Notes: generated by a model from the letters alone, not told the origin. A stretch of DNA of 64,000 nt from Rhodobacteraceae bacterium UBA6796 (GCA_002452815.1 DKFM01000020.1:124001-188000), one strand, 5' to 3'. Counted from the stretch's first letter, positions 8,428 to 18,627 are shown. Numbers and translations are program-made.

Positions 8428-8802
8428 ATGTTCAACTTCCTTCGTCCCTCGGCCCCCGGCGGCGCGCGTGTGGAGCGGATCAATCCGAAAGACGCGGTGG
8501 CCAAGGTGGCTGCGGGCGAGATGACGCTGATCGACGTGCGCGACGGGATGGAGCTGCGTGCGAGCGGCAAGGCCGCAGGGGCGCTGCATGTGCCGTTGAT
8601 GGCGCTGAAGATGAAATGCGATCCGGCCAGCCCGGAATGCCTGAAAGACCTGTCGCTGGACAAGCCGGTGGCGGTCTATTGCGCCTCGGGGGCGCGCAGC
8701 CAGGGCGCGGGGCAGATGCTGCTGCAGATGGGCTACAAGACGGTTTACAACCTCGGCGGGCTTTATGACTGGCACGCCGCCGGCGGCGCAATCGAGCGGT
8801 AA
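8428..8802 (+). CDS. Rhodanese-like domain protein
   Basis: 124 aa from ATG 8428 (Shine-Dalgarno gaaagg); longer in-frame starts add a non-family leader. It is a single rhodanese domain with LIDVRD near residues 34-39 and the active-site loop CASGARS starting at C86, followed by a GYKTVYNLGG-W-type ending. The cysteine is present, so sulfurtransferase activity (persulfide carrier) is plausible; the physiological donor and acceptor are unknown. No signal peptide is seen, so it is probably cytoplasmic. It is transcribed away from uvrA and converges on an MFS gene, with a repeat element between them. Confidence 0.88.
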   Translation: MFNFLRPSAPGGARVERINPKDAVAKVAAGEMTLIDVRDGMELRASGKAAGALHVPLMALKMKCDPASPECLKDLSLDKPVAVYCASGARSQGAGQMLLQMGYKTVYNLGGLYDWHAAGGAIER

Positions 8803-8811
8803 CAGCGGACA

Positions 8812-8863
8812 CCGGGGGCTGCGCGCCCCCGGACCCCTGCGAGATATTTTCGCAAGGTGAAAG
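8812..8863. repeat. Intergenic repeat copy B (convergent gene ends)
   Basis: The hairpin CCGGGGGC-TGCGC-GCCCCCGG (8812-8832) is followed by ACCCCTGCGAGATATTTTCG and a GCAAGGTGAAAG block. This is the same layout as the copies at 36568 and 42753. It begins 10 bases after the rhodanese stop and lies between converging genes. Confidence 0.75.
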
Positions 8864-8881
8864 AAACGCCTCGCCCGCCGA

Positions 8882-10042
8882 TCAGAAGCGGGTGCGACGG
8901 CGGCGCAACCAGACATGCACCGCAATCCCCCCCAGACAGAGCGGCAGTGTAAACAGCGTCAGCGCGGCGGGCCCCAGCTGCGCGGCCAGCGCCAGCAGCA
9001 CAGGCGTGCCCAGCGTGGTGCCGACATTTCCCAGCTGCGCAATGGCGCCCGCCGCCCGGGCGCGCGCTTCGGGTGTCGGGTTCAGTTCGGGGATGGCCGC
9101 GAAGCTGGCGCCCTGCACCAGCCCGAGGCTGGCCGAAATCAGCAGCGCCGCGCCGACCTGCCCCAACCCCGAGGCCAGCAGCCACAGCAATGCCGCCAGC
9201 GCGCCCCCGGCGAAACCGATCTGCACCACCCGCACCGCGCCTAGCCGCCGGGTAAGCGCAACCCCGACGCCCAGCGAGCTGGCGATCGAGACAAGCGGCA
9301 TCACGGTGGCGGTCAGCGCGCGGAACTGCGGCGCGACAAGCCCCGGCACCAGCGTCAGCGCAGCCACGAAGATCAGCGTGTAGAAGACAAATCCCATGGC
9401 CGGCGCGGCGAGGCTCGGGCTGGCATAAATCGCCCGCGTATCGCTCAGCAGCGCGGTCAGCCGCAGCGGCACCTGCGCAGGCTGGGGCGCCTCGGGCGGC
9501 AGCACCCGGACCAGCAGCGCTGCGGCCAGAACCATCAGCACCGCGTGAATGGCCCAAAGCGCAGCGGCACCATGGCTTTGCGCCAAAGGCAGGCCGAAAA
9601 GCGCCGTAACGGTGAAGGCCAGCCCGAAGAAGGTCGACCACAGGGTCATTGCAGCGGCCTGATCGCGCGGCGCGGCCGCCCCGGCGATCAGCACCGGCCC
9701 CGCCACCACGATTGCCAGATGGGCAAAACCTTCGAGCACGCGGCTGGCGATCATCGCGCCCAACGGCAGCTGCAGGCATTGCAGCGCCGAAATCACCGCC
9801 CCGGCGATCAGCGCGCCGATAATCAGCCGCCGCGCGCCCAGCCGCACCACCAAGAGCCCGGCGGTGGTGCCAAAGATCACCCCCACCACGCCCACGACCG
9901 AGACCACCAGGCCCAGCCGCGCCCCGGCCCCGGGCCAGAGCGTGGCAAGTTCCGGAAAGATCACGCCGATCTTGGAAAACTGCCCCGCTGCACAAAGCCC
10001 GGCAAACCACAGTGCGAAAACCGCCCCCCAGCGCGTCTGCAT
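8882..10042 (-). CDS. MFS transporter (CynX/NimT-like)
   Basis: 386 aa from ATG 10042. A start 12 codons further upstream is rejected because that leader would overlap a perfect terminator hairpin. About twelve hydrophobic helices are evident, with the loop 2-3 motif GLLVVRLGARRLIIG typical of the major facilitator superfamily. The protein belongs to the YfcJ/CynX-like MFS group, which exports or imports small organic molecules; the substrate cannot be told. It is inner-membrane, monocistronic and downstream of lpdA on the same strand, separated from it by the terminator at 10063-10091. No neighbouring enzyme gives a clue to the cargo. Confidence 0.85.
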   Translation of the reverse strand: MQTRWGAVFALWFAGLCAAGQFSKIGVIFPELATLWPGAGARLGLVVSVVGVVGVIFGTTAGLLVVRLGARRLIIGALIAGAVISALQCLQLPLGAMIASRVLEGFAHLAIVVAGPVLIAGAAAPRDQAAAMTLWSTFFGLAFTVTALFGLPLAQSHGAAALWAIHAVLMVLAAALLVRVLPPEAPQPAQVPLRLTALLSDTRAIYASPSLAAPAMGFVFYTLIFVAALTLVPGLVAPQFRALTATVMPLVSIASSLGVGVALTRRLGAVRVVQIGFAGGALAALLWLLASGLGQVGAALLISASLGLVQGASFAAIPELNPTPEARARAAGAIAQLGNVGTTLGTPVLLALAAQLGPAALTLFTLPLCLGGIAVHVWLRRRRTRF

Positions 10043-10062
10043 CGGATCATCCTTTGAAAATG

Positions 10063-10091
10063 GCAAAGGGCCCGACACCCGGGCCCTTTGC
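10063..10091 (-). terminator. Terminator of lpdA
   Basis: Perfect 11-bp stem GCAAAGGGCCC/GGGCCCTTTGC with a 7-base loop, about 50 bases past the lpdA stop. On the minus strand it is followed by CATTTTC, a short T-run. It separates lpdA from the MFS gene. Confidence 0.8.
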
Positions 10092-10140
10092 GGAATGTGC
10101 CGCGGCGCGGCGTGAGGTCAAGAAATTTCTGACCGAAAAG

Positions 10141-11535
10141 TCAGAAATGCAGGGCGCGCCCGTAGGCATCCAAAACCGCCTCGTGCATCATCTCGCTCAG
10201 CGTCGGATGCGGGAAGACGGTTTCCATCAGCTCGGCCTCGGTGGTTTCCAGCGTCCGACCGATCACATAGCCCTGGATCATCTCTGTCACCTCGGCGCCG
10301 ACCATATGCGCGCCCAAAAGCTCGCCGGTCTTGGCATCGAACACGGTTTTCACCAGCCCCTCGGGCTCGCCCAGGGCAATCGCCTTGCCGTTGCCCACGA
10401 AGGGGAAGCGGCCCACGCGCACTTCATACCCCGCCTCTTTCGCCTTGGCCTCGGTCATGCCGACGCTGGCGACCTGCGGGTGGCAATAGGTGCAGCCGGC
10501 AATCGAGCCCGGCTTGATCGGGTGCGGATGCTGACCCGCGATCAGTTCGGCCACCATCACGCCTTCATGGCTGGCCTTGTGCGCCAGCCAGGGCGCGCCC
10601 GCGATGTCGCCGATGGCATAAAGCCCGGCCACGCCCGTGCGGCAGTATTCATCGGTCACGACATGGGTGCGGTCGATCTTGACCCCCAGCGCCTCGAGCC
10701 CCAGATTCTCGACATTGCCGACGATGCCGACGGCCGAAATCACCGTATCGAATTCCGCGGTGGTGGTGCCCTTGGCGTCTTCCAGATGCGCCACGACCTT
10801 GCCGGTGCCACGGTCCAGTTTCTTGACCGTCGTCTTTTCAAGGATCTTCATGCCCTGCTTGACGAATTGCTTCTTCGCGAAGGCACTGATTTCCGCATCC
10901 TCGACCGGCAGCACACGGTCCATCACCTCGACCACCGTGGTATCGGCGCCCAGCGTATTGAAGAAGCTGGCGAATTCGATGCCGATCGCGCCCGAGCCGA
11001 TCACCAGCAGCTTTTTCGGCATCCGCTTGGGCACCAGCGCGTGCTTGTAGCTCCAGACCAGATCGCCGTCGGCCTCCAGCCCCGGCAGGGTGCGCGCCCG
11101 TGCGCCGGTGGCCAGAACGATGGATTTCGCGGTCAGCTCCTCGGTGCCCTTGTCCGTCTTGACCGAAACGACACCCGGCCTGGGCAACGTTGCCTCGCCC
11201 ATGAAGACGGTGACCTTGTTCTTCTTCATCAGATGGCCGATGCCGCCCGACAGCTGCTTGGCCACCCCGCGAGAGCGCGCGACGACAGCATCCAGATCGA
11301 AGCCGATCTTGTCGGCGGACAGGCCGAATTCCTTGGCGCGATGCATCAGGTGGAACACCTCGGCCGAGCGCAGCAGCGCCTTGGTCGGGATGCAGCCCCA
11401 GTTCAGGCAGATCCCGCCCAGATGCTCTCGCTCGACGATGGCGACGTTCAGCCCCAACTGTGCGCCCCGGATCGCAGCAACATAGCCGCCCGGACCCGCA
11501 CCGATCACGATCATGTCGAAGCCTTTAGCGGCCAT
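10141..11535 (-). CDS. lpdA: Dihydrolipoyl dehydrogenase
   Basis: 464 aa, typical length. N-terminal FAD motif GAGPGGYVAA, redox disulfide motif GGICLNWGCIPTK (about residues 38-50), central NAD-binding GSGAIGIEFA and the C-terminal interface HPTLSEMMHEA with the catalytic His of the HPT triplet. It reoxidises dihydrolipoamide in 2-oxoacid dehydrogenase complexes or the glycine cleavage system. It stands alone here: no E1 or E2 gene is adjacent, so it probably serves complexes encoded elsewhere or is a second copy. An AT-rich palindromic sequence lies 19-44 bases upstream of its start, and a terminator follows. Confidence 0.97.
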   Translation of the reverse strand: MAAKGFDMIVIGAGPGGYVAAIRGAQLGLNVAIVEREHLGGICLNWGCIPTKALLRSAEVFHLMHRAKEFGLSADKIGFDLDAVVARSRGVAKQLSGGIGHLMKKNKVTVFMGEATLPRPGVVSVKTDKGTEELTAKSIVLATGARARTLPGLEADGDLVWSYKHALVPKRMPKKLLVIGSGAIGIEFASFFNTLGADTTVVEVMDRVLPVEDAEISAFAKKQFVKQGMKILEKTTVKKLDRGTGKVVAHLEDAKGTTTAEFDTVISAVGIVGNVENLGLEALGVKIDRTHVVTDEYCRTGVAGLYAIGDIAGAPWLAHKASHEGVMVAELIAGQHPHPIKPGSIAGCTYCHPQVASVGMTEAKAKEAGYEVRVGRFPFVGNGKAIALGEPEGLVKTVFDAKTGELLGAHMVGAEVTEMIQGYVIGRTLETTEAELMETVFPHPTLSEMMHEAVLDAYGRALHF

Positions 11536-11553
11536 TGATCTTCCTCCGTCTGA

Positions 11554-11579
11554 AAACTAGTTTGATATTAAACTAATTT
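11554..11579 (-). promoter_or_regulatory. AT-rich palindromic operator-like site before lpdA
   Basis: Two copies of a 10-base near-palindrome, AAACTAGTTT (11554-11563, perfectly self-complementary) and AAACTAATTT (11570-11579), lie 16 bases apart; TAGTTT...AAACTA (11558-11575) also forms an inverted repeat around GATATT. The site is strikingly AT-rich for this genome and lies just upstream of the lpdA start. It looks like an operator, but the regulator is unknown. Confidence 0.5.
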
Positions 11580-11611
11580 CCAAACGGCATCAATGGCCCT
11601 GTTCCCGACTG

Positions 11612-12187
11612 TCAGGCGACCTTGTTCTTCCTCTCGGCGCGTACCGCCCAGTCATAGCCGCCCGCCCAAAGGAATGCCGCCTCTTCGTCGCTGGTGGCAC
11701 GCCCGATCCAAGAGTTGCGCCAAGGGAAGCGCCCGAAGCGCGCTATCACCGCGCGATGGGCGCGGGCATGGCGCAGGTGCTCGTCCGGCATGCGATCCTC
11801 ATACAACTCCACCCCGCGCTCCTGATCGAGCAGGCTTTCGGAATGCAGGAAGGGCACATAGAAGAACTGCCGCAGCGGATCATCGATGGCCATGTCATAC
11901 CCTTCGGCAATCGCCCGGTCGGCCGTTTCGCGCGCACGGCGGTCGGTGGCAAAGCTTTTGGGGTGTCCGCGGAACATGTTGCGCGGCAGCTGATCGCACA
12001 GGATCACCAGCGCCAGCGCACCCCGCGGCGTATCGGCCCAGTCGTCCAGCTCTCCGTCATGCGCAGCCTGCCACAACGCCTCGAACCGCTCTCGGATCGC
12101 GCGATCCAGTTCCTCATTCGATTGATACCAGCGTTCCGGCCCGACTTCGTCACGCCAGAACGCGATCACCTCGGTGATCCGTTCCAT
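11612..12187 (-). CDS. DUF924 family protein
   Basis: 191 aa from ATG 12187. Matches the DUF924 family: it begins with ITEVIAFWRDEVGPERWY, has the conserved ALALVILCDQLPRNMFRG block near residues 57-74, HSESLLDQE near 113-121, and ends with GRFPWRNSWIGRATSDEE. DUF924 proteins are soluble all-helical proteins with a TPR-like fold; their function is not established. The gene is upstream of lpdA on the same strand, 76 bases away, with the palindromic site between them. The region upstream (12190-12289) is AT-rich and probably holds its promoter. Confidence 0.9.
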   Translation of the reverse strand: MERITEVIAFWRDEVGPERWYQSNEELDRAIRERFEALWQAAHDGELDDWADTPRGALALVILCDQLPRNMFRGHPKSFATDRRARETADRAIAEGYDMAIDDPLRQFFYVPFLHSESLLDQERGVELYEDRMPDEHLRHARAHRAVIARFGRFPWRNSWIGRATSDEEAAFLWAGGYDWAVRAERKNKVA

Positions 12188-12289
12188 GACTCTCCGCCTT
12201 CCAATATTAGTGCTGTGGCGCCACGGTGACAGGAAAATCAGAAAAATCAACAAAACTATTTACAATGCACAAACTATGTGCGGTGAAAT

Positions 12290-13552
12290 TCAATCCGCCG
12301 ATTCGGGAGGCGATTCGTTGCTGTCTTCCTGTGCAGTTTCCAGCGCCACATCCACCGCGAAGGCCGTCGCGGTCGGCGACAGCACCGCAAAGGCACCGGT
12401 CGACTCGACCGCCGGGGCCGGGCGACGCGTCATCCGCCAGACCGCGTAGGCCGCGACCCCGGCGTTGAGAACCGCCAGATACAGGAAAAACCCGCCAGGG
12501 CCGACCAGCCCCATCAGCCAGCCGGTAATGATCGGACCGCTGATCGCCCCCACCCCGTTGATGAACAACAGCCCCGCCGAGGCCGAGGCCATGTCGGAAC
12601 TGTCCAGAAAATCGTTGGTATAGGCCAGCAGCAGCGAATAAAGCGGATTGGCCACCCCGCCGATGATGGCCGCCCCCAACAACAGCACGACATACGGAGG
12701 GTCGGTCACAAAGACCCCCAGCATCGCCACCGCCCCCAGTGCGCCAAGCGTCGCGATCAGCACGCGCCGGTCCATCCGGTCCGACATCCAGCCGATCGGA
12801 TATTGCGCGAACAGCCCGCCCACATAGATCGCCGCCACGAAGGCCGAGATCTGCTTGACCGACAACCCGGCGCCGGTGCCCCAGACCGAGGCCATGCCGA
12901 ACAGTGCCGAAAACACACCGCCCAGCAGGAAAATCCCGACACAGCCCAGCGGCGATGCCTGCCAGAGCTGGGCAAAGCTCATCCTCTTGATCGTCGCGAA
13001 GGCGGGCGCGGGGGCCGCCGACAACAGGATCGGCGTGAAGGCCAGCGACACCAGCACCGAGGGAATGACGAACAGGAAATACCCCGCCGGGTCGCCCACG
13101 TTCATCAGCAGCTGCGCGCCGATGATGCCGATCATCTGCACGATCATGTAGGCCGACAGCGCCTGGCCGCGGTTTTCGTTGGTCGAGGCCGCATTCAGCC
13201 AGCTTTCCGCGGTAATATAGACGCCGGAAAACGAGAACCCGATCAGAACCCGCATGAAGGCCCAGGCGATCCAGTGCGGCGCAGTGGCATAAAGGATCAG
13301 AACCGCCGAGATCAGGCTGCCAAGGGCTGCGAACACGCGGACATGGCCGACGCTGCGGATCAGATTGGGCACGGTGCGCGAGCCGAACAGGAAACCCGCG
13401 AAATAGGCCGCCATCACCACCGACATCTGGAAGGTCGAGATTCCCTCGATCTGGCCGCGAATGCCCAGAAGCGTGCCCTGCATCCCGTTGCCGACCATCA
13501 GCAGCATGATACCCAGCAGCAGGGCCCAGGAATGACGCAGGACGGACAGCAT
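12290..13552 (-). CDS. MFS transporter (YcaD-like)
   Basis: 420 aa inner-membrane protein with about twelve transmembrane helices. It begins with a hydrophobic helix and shows the MFS signature around FLFGSRTVPNLIRSVGHVR between helices 2 and 3. A conserved ITAESWLNA segment and NRGQALSAYM are typical of the YcaD-like MFS subgroup. The C-terminal tail is cytoplasmic and acidic (ESNESPPESAD). The substrate is unknown. It is downstream of queA on the same strand with a 52-base gap, so it could be the last gene of the queA unit or have its own promoter. Confidence 0.85.
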   Translation of the reverse strand: MLSVLRHSWALLLGIMLLMVGNGMQGTLLGIRGQIEGISTFQMSVVMAAYFAGFLFGSRTVPNLIRSVGHVRVFAALGSLISAVLILYATAPHWIAWAFMRVLIGFSFSGVYITAESWLNAASTNENRGQALSAYMIVQMIGIIGAQLLMNVGDPAGYFLFVIPSVLVSLAFTPILLSAAPAPAFATIKRMSFAQLWQASPLGCVGIFLLGGVFSALFGMASVWGTGAGLSVKQISAFVAAIYVGGLFAQYPIGWMSDRMDRRVLIATLGALGAVAMLGVFVTDPPYVVLLLGAAIIGGVANPLYSLLLAYTNDFLDSSDMASASAGLLFINGVGAISGPIITGWLMGLVGPGGFFLYLAVLNAGVAAYAVWRMTRRPAPAVESTGAFAVLSPTATAFAVDVALETAQEDSNESPPESAD

Positions 13553-13604
13553 GGCGCACCTCTTTTATGCGGAACGCCGTATCTAATGCGGCGCGTTCGC
13601 CCGG

Positions 13605-14669
13605 TCAGGGCTGTTTGCGACTTTCAGGGATCAGAAGCGACGCATCGCCATAAGAAAAGAAGCGATAGCCCTTGTCCACCGCATGCTTGTAGATCCGCGC
13701 CATGCGATCCTTGCCCATCAGCGCCGAAACCAACATCAGCAGCGTCGATTTCGGCAGATGGAAGTTTGTCATCAGCGCGTCGGTCACGCGGAACTGATAG
13801 CCCGGATAGATGAAGATCTCGGTGGTGCCGCGGAAGGGCGCAATCTCGCCGCCCTCGGCCGCGCTTTCGATCAGCCGCAGTGCGGTGGTGCCGACCGGAA
13901 TGATCCGCCCGCCCGCCGCCCGCGTCGCCGCAATCTCGGCCGCGGCCTGGGCGCTGACCTCGCCCCATTCGGCGTGCATCTTGTGCGTCGTCACATCCTC
14001 GACCTTGACGGGCAGGAAGGTGCCCGCGCCCACATGCAGCGTGACCTCGGTGAAATCGACCCCCTTTGCGGCCAGCGCTTCCAGCAGCTCGCGGGTAAAA
14101 TGCAGGCTGGCGGTGGGCGCCGCGACCGCACCGGAATGGCGTGCAAAAACAGTCTGATAATCGGTCTTGTCGGCCTCGTCCGGGGCGCGCAGCGCGGCGA
14201 TATAGGGGGGCAGCGGCATCGCCCCCGCCGCCGCCAGCGCCGCGTCGAAATCCGGCCCGGTCAGGTTGAAGGCGATGCGCATCTGCCCGGCCTCGATCGC
14301 CACCACGCGGGCCGACAGATCCGGCGAGAACACGATCTCCTCGCCTTCGCGCAGCTTGCGCAGCGGTTTGGCAAGCGCTACCCATTCGCCCTGCGGCGCG
14401 GGCTCCAGCAAGGTGACCTCGATCTTCGCGGCCACTGGTCCCTGTGCGCTGTCGCGATGGCGCGTGCCAGTCAGGCGCGCCGGGATCACCTTGGTATTGT
14501 TCAACACCAAACGATCGCCCGGGTGGAACAGATCGACCAGATCGGCGACATGCAGATCGGTGATCGTGTCGCCTTCGGCCAGCAGCAGGCGCGCAGCGGT
14601 GCGTGGCCGCGCCGGGCGCGTTGCAATCAGCCCCTCGGGCAAATGGAAGTCAAAATCGGAAAGTTTCAT
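13605..14669 (-). CDS. queA: S-adenosylmethionine:tRNA ribosyltransferase-isomerase
   Basis: 354 aa, full length. Starts with the family signature [20 protein letters not shown], has [12 protein letters not shown] near residues 55-66, [12 protein letters not shown] in the middle, and ends with [16 protein letters not shown] followed by [13 protein letters not shown]. QueA transfers the ribosyl moiety of SAM to preQ1-modified tRNA to make epoxyqueuosine. Its ATG overlaps the stop of the upstream AsmA-like gene by four bases (ATGA), so the two are co-translated. No other queuosine gene is adjacent. Confidence 0.98.
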   Translation of the reverse strand: MKLSDFDFHLPEGLIATRPARPRTAARLLLAEGDTITDLHVADLVDLFHPGDRLVLNNTKVIPARLTGTRHRDSAQGPVAAKIEVTLLEPAPQGEWVALAKPLRKLREGEEIVFSPDLSARVVAIEAGQMRIAFNLTGPDFDAALAAAGAMPLPPYIAALRAPDEADKTDYQTVFARHSGAVAAPTASLHFTRELLEALAAKGVDFTEVTLHVGAGTFLPVKVEDVTTHKMHAEWGEVSAQAAAEIAATRAAGGRIIPVGTTALRLIESAAEGGEIAPFRGTTEIFIYPGYQFRVTDALMTNFHLPKSTLLMLVSALMGKDRMARIYKHAVDKGYRFFSYGDASLLIPESRKQP

Positions 14670-17600
14670 TCGGTGACCAGTTTCGGCGGGTTGCGGCGGA
14701 AAATCTCGCGGAACATGCCCGGCGTAAAGATCGAAAGCGGATTGATCACCACTTTTGGCGAGGCCACCGCGCCCCGCAGCGTGTAGGTGAAGCCGAACAA
14801 GCCCTCGCCCCGGCGGGCAAAGATCTGTCCGATGCCGTTTATCAGATAGAAGGGTGAAATCACCCCCTCCATGTCCAGGGTGCCCATGCCCGGCAGGTAA
14901 TTGCCCGTCATCGTCACCCCCATCGACGCGCCGATCGCCTGTCCCCGGGTCAGGCTGACGCCTTCGGGGGTCAGCCGGAACTGGGCCTCGGCCTCGGTGA
15001 ACAGGATGCCCTCGCCGTTCAGTTGCTCCAGCAATCCGATGATCGACGCCGCCGACAACATAGAGGCCAGCACCGGCGCATCCTTGACCCGCAAGTTCGT
15101 GGTGCGCGCGCGGCCCTCGTAGCTTTGGTCCCCCACCGGTGAAAGCGTCAGGTCGAGCGCCCCGCCCCGCGCCTTGCTGAAGATGCCCGTAGCGGCCAGC
15201 ACCGCGCCGGCATCCTCGGCATTGACCCGCACGGCGGTGCGCCCGTTATCGGCCGGGCCAACCGCGCCGCTGATCGGGGCTGTGCCGTTGACCCGTGCCG
15301 TGAAGGTGCCGTTGAAACCGCCGCGGGTTCCGAAATTTCCACGCATCCCGGTCAGCGCGATGCCGTCGCTGACGGTCACCCGATCCAGTGCCGCGCGGAT
15401 CTTGCCGCCACCGGCCCCGCCGCCCCCCGCGCCCTTGCCCAGATCCGCACGGCGCAAATCGAGCCAGCCGCCCGAAACCTCGATATCCGGTGCCCGGTTC
15501 GCCCCCCGCCCGACCAGATCGACAGCGCCGGAAAACCAGTCGCCGATCTGGACCGAACCGAGCGATGCGCGTTCGAACCCGCCACCGGCCTGCAGACTCA
15601 GCTTGCCCTCGGCCGCAAGCCCCGGCGCGCGCAGCGCAATGCGATCCACCCGCACCGGCGCCCCCAGGGCCCCGGCGACCTGCAGGTTGCCCTTGCTGGC
15701 CGCCGCCTTCGACCAGCCGATTTCCGGGATCTTCAACGCCAGCCCCCTGAGGTCGGTTTCAAGGAAATAGCCGGGCGGCGTGCCCTCGTGCAGGTCCAGC
15801 ACCAGATGGCCCCAGCCCGTGCCCGAGACCGCCCCCTTCGGCAGGGCGATGTTGAAGGTCTCCAACGCGTCGGGCGTGATCTCGACATAGCCGTTGACCG
15901 CGGAAATCCCCTTGTGCTCGGGGCCGAAGCGCTGCGACCAGCGCGCATCGAAGGTCACGCCCGACAGATCGCCCTTGCCCGACAGCACCAGCCCCGTGCG
16001 ATCGGCATTCAGCATCAGCCGGTCGGCCGCCAGCACATGCCCGGGCACGACCTTGTCCGAACGCACATCGGTCAGCCGCGCAACCACGTCGAAATCGACA
16101 TCCTCGGGCGTCAGTTTCGGCTTGAGGCGCATGTTCAGCACGGTCTGCGCCTCGGCCCAGCCGGTCGCGATATCCGCAGTTTTGCCGGCCTTCTTCAGAA
16201 ATTCGAAAGGCGGCTGATCGAGCAGCGACAGCGCCGCCCGGATCGGCGAGCGGGTCAGCAGCCGCACCACCATGGGCGCGAATTTCACCCGGATGTCGGG
16301 CACCACCAGGGTTGTGTCGGCGACCTCGATCTGACCGCCTTCGGGCGGGATCACATGGCCTTCCTCGACCATCAGCGCATGGCGGTTCTCGTGGATCGTG
16401 GCAAAGCCGCGCCCCTCGCGCACGGGCGGCAGCGACCGGATCACCGTCACTTCGGCACCGCGGAATTCATACCCCAGCGCCAGCCGCGGCTCGGTGCCCG
16501 GCTCCAGCCGCAGCGCGACGCGCATGTTGTGCAATTCGCCGGTAACCACGTTATCGGCGACCCATTTGCGCGTCGGCGGCACAAGAGCGGGCGGCCAGAG
16601 CGCCAGCAGATCGGGCTGGCTGATCCGGTTGATCGCGGCATCGAAGGCCACATGCCAGCCGGCCGCATCGGCCGAAACCGCGCCACGCCCGGAAATCCGC
16701 CGCTCGCCCTCGATCAGTTGCAGCTGCCCGAGCTCGATACGGAAGGGTTTGAACTGAATCCGCAGATCCGCCAACCCCTGCGAGATCTGCGCGGGTTTCT
16801 CGAACACGCCCTCGGGGTCCAGTTGCAGATCGCGGATCGCGATCTGGGTCACCGCCGTGCCCGGCAGGCCACGGCGGAAATCGCGCAGCAGGGTCTGGCC
16901 GTCAGCCTGAAACCGCAGGGCACGGCTGCTGAAGCTCAGGTCGCTGAAACTGACCTGCTGCGTTGCGCGATCATAGGCCAGACGGACCTTGGCGCCCTCG
17001 AAGGGCACCGGCGGCGCGCCTTCCGCCGGGCTGATCGCGCCCGCGCCAACCTCCAGAACCCCGGCCATGGCCTGCAATTCGCCGTTGTCGTCCAGACCCG
17101 AGCGCAGCGCCCCTGAGATCGGCGCGTCCAGCAGCCCCAGCATCGCCAGCGCGGGCGATTGCACCGCCAGATCGGCGGCGGGCATATCGGTCACCGCCAC
17201 GCCGAAACTGGCCGCCGGGCTGTCCTTGCGGGTGGTGGCGGTCAGCGCGATCTGCGCGGGCGCGGCATTCTGCGCCCCGACTTCGAGGCTCAGCGTCACC
17301 GCGATCTGGTCATCGGTCTGCGACAGGCGAAACCGCCCCGACGACACTTGCCAGACCCGGTCCAGCCGCTCGTCGGTCAGCCGCAACTGCACGCCTTCGG
17401 CCACGATTTCCTCCAGCCGGGACAGGACCGGGGTTTCGAAAGCGGCCTCGAAGGCCTCGACTGCGGCGCGCGGGCTGTCGAAGCGAAAGCCCAGATCGCC
17501 CCCCGCCCCGCCCAGATCCAGGTCGATGCGCCCATCTTCCAGCCGCCGCAGGGCAAGGCTTGCGCCCCGGATGCGAAAGGCCCGCAACTCGACCTTGCCG

Positions 17601-17998
17601 CGCAACAGCGGCTGGGCACGCAAGGTGGTGCGCAGTTCCGGCAAGACCGCAAGCGGCAGGCCGGAGGCACGCGCGACCTGCACCACCTTCATCCGGACCC
17701 GTGGCACAAACCCCTCGTCGACGATCACGTCGATGCCGCCGATCTGCACCTGCAGCCGCCCCGCGAGCGCGGTATTGGCGCGCGCCTCGATCCGCGCGAC
17801 CAGCCATTCGGGCGCGGGCACGGCACGATGGGTCAGCACAAGAAAGGCAAATACCCCAGCCGCGACAAGCAGCGGCAGGCTCAACAGCAGCCAGATCCCG
17901 AAGCGCGCACGGCTCCGCGCCAAGGCCAGAGACCCCGCATCGGCGGGGGTGCCCTCGGGGCTGCCCGGCTCGGGCGGGCGCGTCGGCTCGTCCTTCAT
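14666..17998 (-). CDS. Large AsmA-like / DUF3971 envelope protein (YhdP type)
   Basis: 1110 aa from ATG 17998, chosen because gaggtagg lies just upstream; a start eight codons earlier is possible. After a Pro-rich cytoplasmic leader comes one hydrophobic helix (about residues 36-56), then a long beta-rich periplasmic region. It ends with a DUF3971/AsmA-type C-terminus ([20 protein letters not shown], then a Gly-rich [13 protein letters not shown]). YhdP-like AsmA proteins are thought to be bridge-like lipid carriers between the inner and outer membranes. The gene overlaps queA by four bases, so the two form an operon. An exact role in this organism is inferred from the family only. Confidence 0.85.
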   Translation of the reverse strand: MKDEPTRPPEPGSPEGTPADAGSLALARSRARFGIWLLLSLPLLVAAGVFAFLVLTHRAVPAPEWLVARIEARANTALAGRLQVQIGGIDVIVDEGFVPRVRMKVVQVARASGLPLAVLPELRTTLRAQPLLRGKVELRAFRIRGASLALRRLEDGRIDLDLGGAGGDLGFRFDSPRAAVEAFEAAFETPVLSRLEEIVAEGVQLRLTDERLDRVWQVSSGRFRLSQTDDQIAVTLSLEVGAQNAAPAQIALTATTRKDSPAASFGVAVTDMPAADLAVQSPALAMLGLLDAPISGALRSGLDDNGELQAMAGVLEVGAGAISPAEGAPPVPFEGAKVRLAYDRATQQVSFSDLSFSSRALRFQADGQTLLRDFRRGLPGTAVTQIAIRDLQLDPEGVFEKPAQISQGLADLRIQFKPFRIELGQLQLIEGERRISGRGAVSADAAGWHVAFDAAINRISQPDLLALWPPALVPPTRKWVADNVVTGELHNMRVALRLEPGTEPRLALGYEFRGAEVTVIRSLPPVREGRGFATIHENRHALMVEEGHVIPPEGGQIEVADTTLVVPDIRVKFAPMVVRLLTRSPIRAALSLLDQPPFEFLKKAGKTADIATGWAEAQTVLNMRLKPKLTPEDVDFDVVARLTDVRSDKVVPGHVLAADRLMLNADRTGLVLSGKGDLSGVTFDARWSQRFGPEHKGISAVNGYVEITPDALETFNIALPKGAVSGTGWGHLVLDLHEGTPPGYFLETDLRGLALKIPEIGWSKAAASKGNLQVAGALGAPVRVDRIALRAPGLAAEGKLSLQAGGGFERASLGSVQIGDWFSGAVDLVGRGANRAPDIEVSGGWLDLRRADLGKGAGGGGAGGGKIRAALDRVTVSDGIALTGMRGNFGTRGGFNGTFTARVNGTAPISGAVGPADNGRTAVRVNAEDAGAVLAATGIFSKARGGALDLTLSPVGDQSYEGRARTTNLRVKDAPVLASMLSAASIIGLLEQLNGEGILFTEAEAQFRLTPEGVSLTRGQAIGASMGVTMTGNYLPGMGTLDMEGVISPFYLINGIGQIFARRGEGLFGFTYTLRGAVASPKVVINPLSIFTPGMFREIFRRNPPKLVTE

Positions 17999-18150
17999 CC
18001 TACCTCGTGGCCCATGGGCCATTGTTGCATGCCGCAGTCTTTGCCGCGGTCGGGCGGTTTACAAATCTCCGCGCCGCACTAGACCTTAGCATTCCTGACC
18101 GGAACCGCGCAGGGAATTCAACCGATGATCCATCACAACCGGAGTATGCC

Positions 18151-18627
18151 ATGATCCAGATCGGCGAAAACGCGCCTGATTTCACTCTGCCGCGCACCGA
18201 CAACGGCAGCGGCGAGGCGGAATTGACCCTGTCAGCGCTGCGCGGGCAGACGGTGGTCTTGTATTTCTACCCGCGCGACGACACGCCCGGCTGCACGACC
18301 GAAGCGCTGGACTTCACCCGGCTCGGGGCGGAATTTGCCGCGGCGGGCGCCGTGGTCGTGGGGATATCGAAGGACAGCCCCGCCAAGCACGAGAAGTTCT
18401 GCGCCAAGCACGGGCTTGGCGTCGTGCTGGTTTCGGACGAGGGCAGCGACACCTGCGAGCGCTATGGCACCTGGGTCGAAAAGTCGATGTATGGCAAAAC
18501 CTCGATGGGCATCGCCCGCAGCACGGTGCTGATCGACGCGGCCGGTGTGGTCCGTCAGGTCTGGCCGAAGGTCAAGGTCGCCGGCCATGCCGCAGAGGTT
18601 CTGGAGGCGGTGCGCGGGCTGGCCTGA
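18151..18627 (+). CDS. bcp: Thioredoxin-dependent thiol peroxidase (BCP-type peroxiredoxin)
   Basis: 158 aa. Thioredoxin-fold AhpC/TSA protein with the BCP motif DDTPGCTTE carrying the peroxidatic Cys at C48. In E. coli-type BCP the resolving Cys is five residues later; here that position is Leu (TTEALDF, L53), so the usual intrahelical disulfide cannot form. A Cys near FCAKHG could serve instead. It reduces hydrogen peroxide and organic hydroperoxides in the cytoplasm, with electrons probably from thioredoxin. It is divergent from the AsmA-like gene and shares a 152-base intergenic promoter region with it. Confidence 0.93.
   Translation: MIQIGENAPDFTLPRTDNGSGEAELTLSALRGQTVVLYFYPRDDTPGCTTEALDFTRLGAEFAAAGAVVVGISKDSPAKHEKFCAKHGLGVVLVSDEGSDTCERYGTWVEKSMYGKTSMGIARSTVLIDAAGVVRQVWPKVKVAGHAAEVLEAVRGLA

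Noticed and set aside
10012..11538. Plus-strand frame opposite lpdA.
   Set aside because: lpdA is unmistakable; the other frame is compositional.
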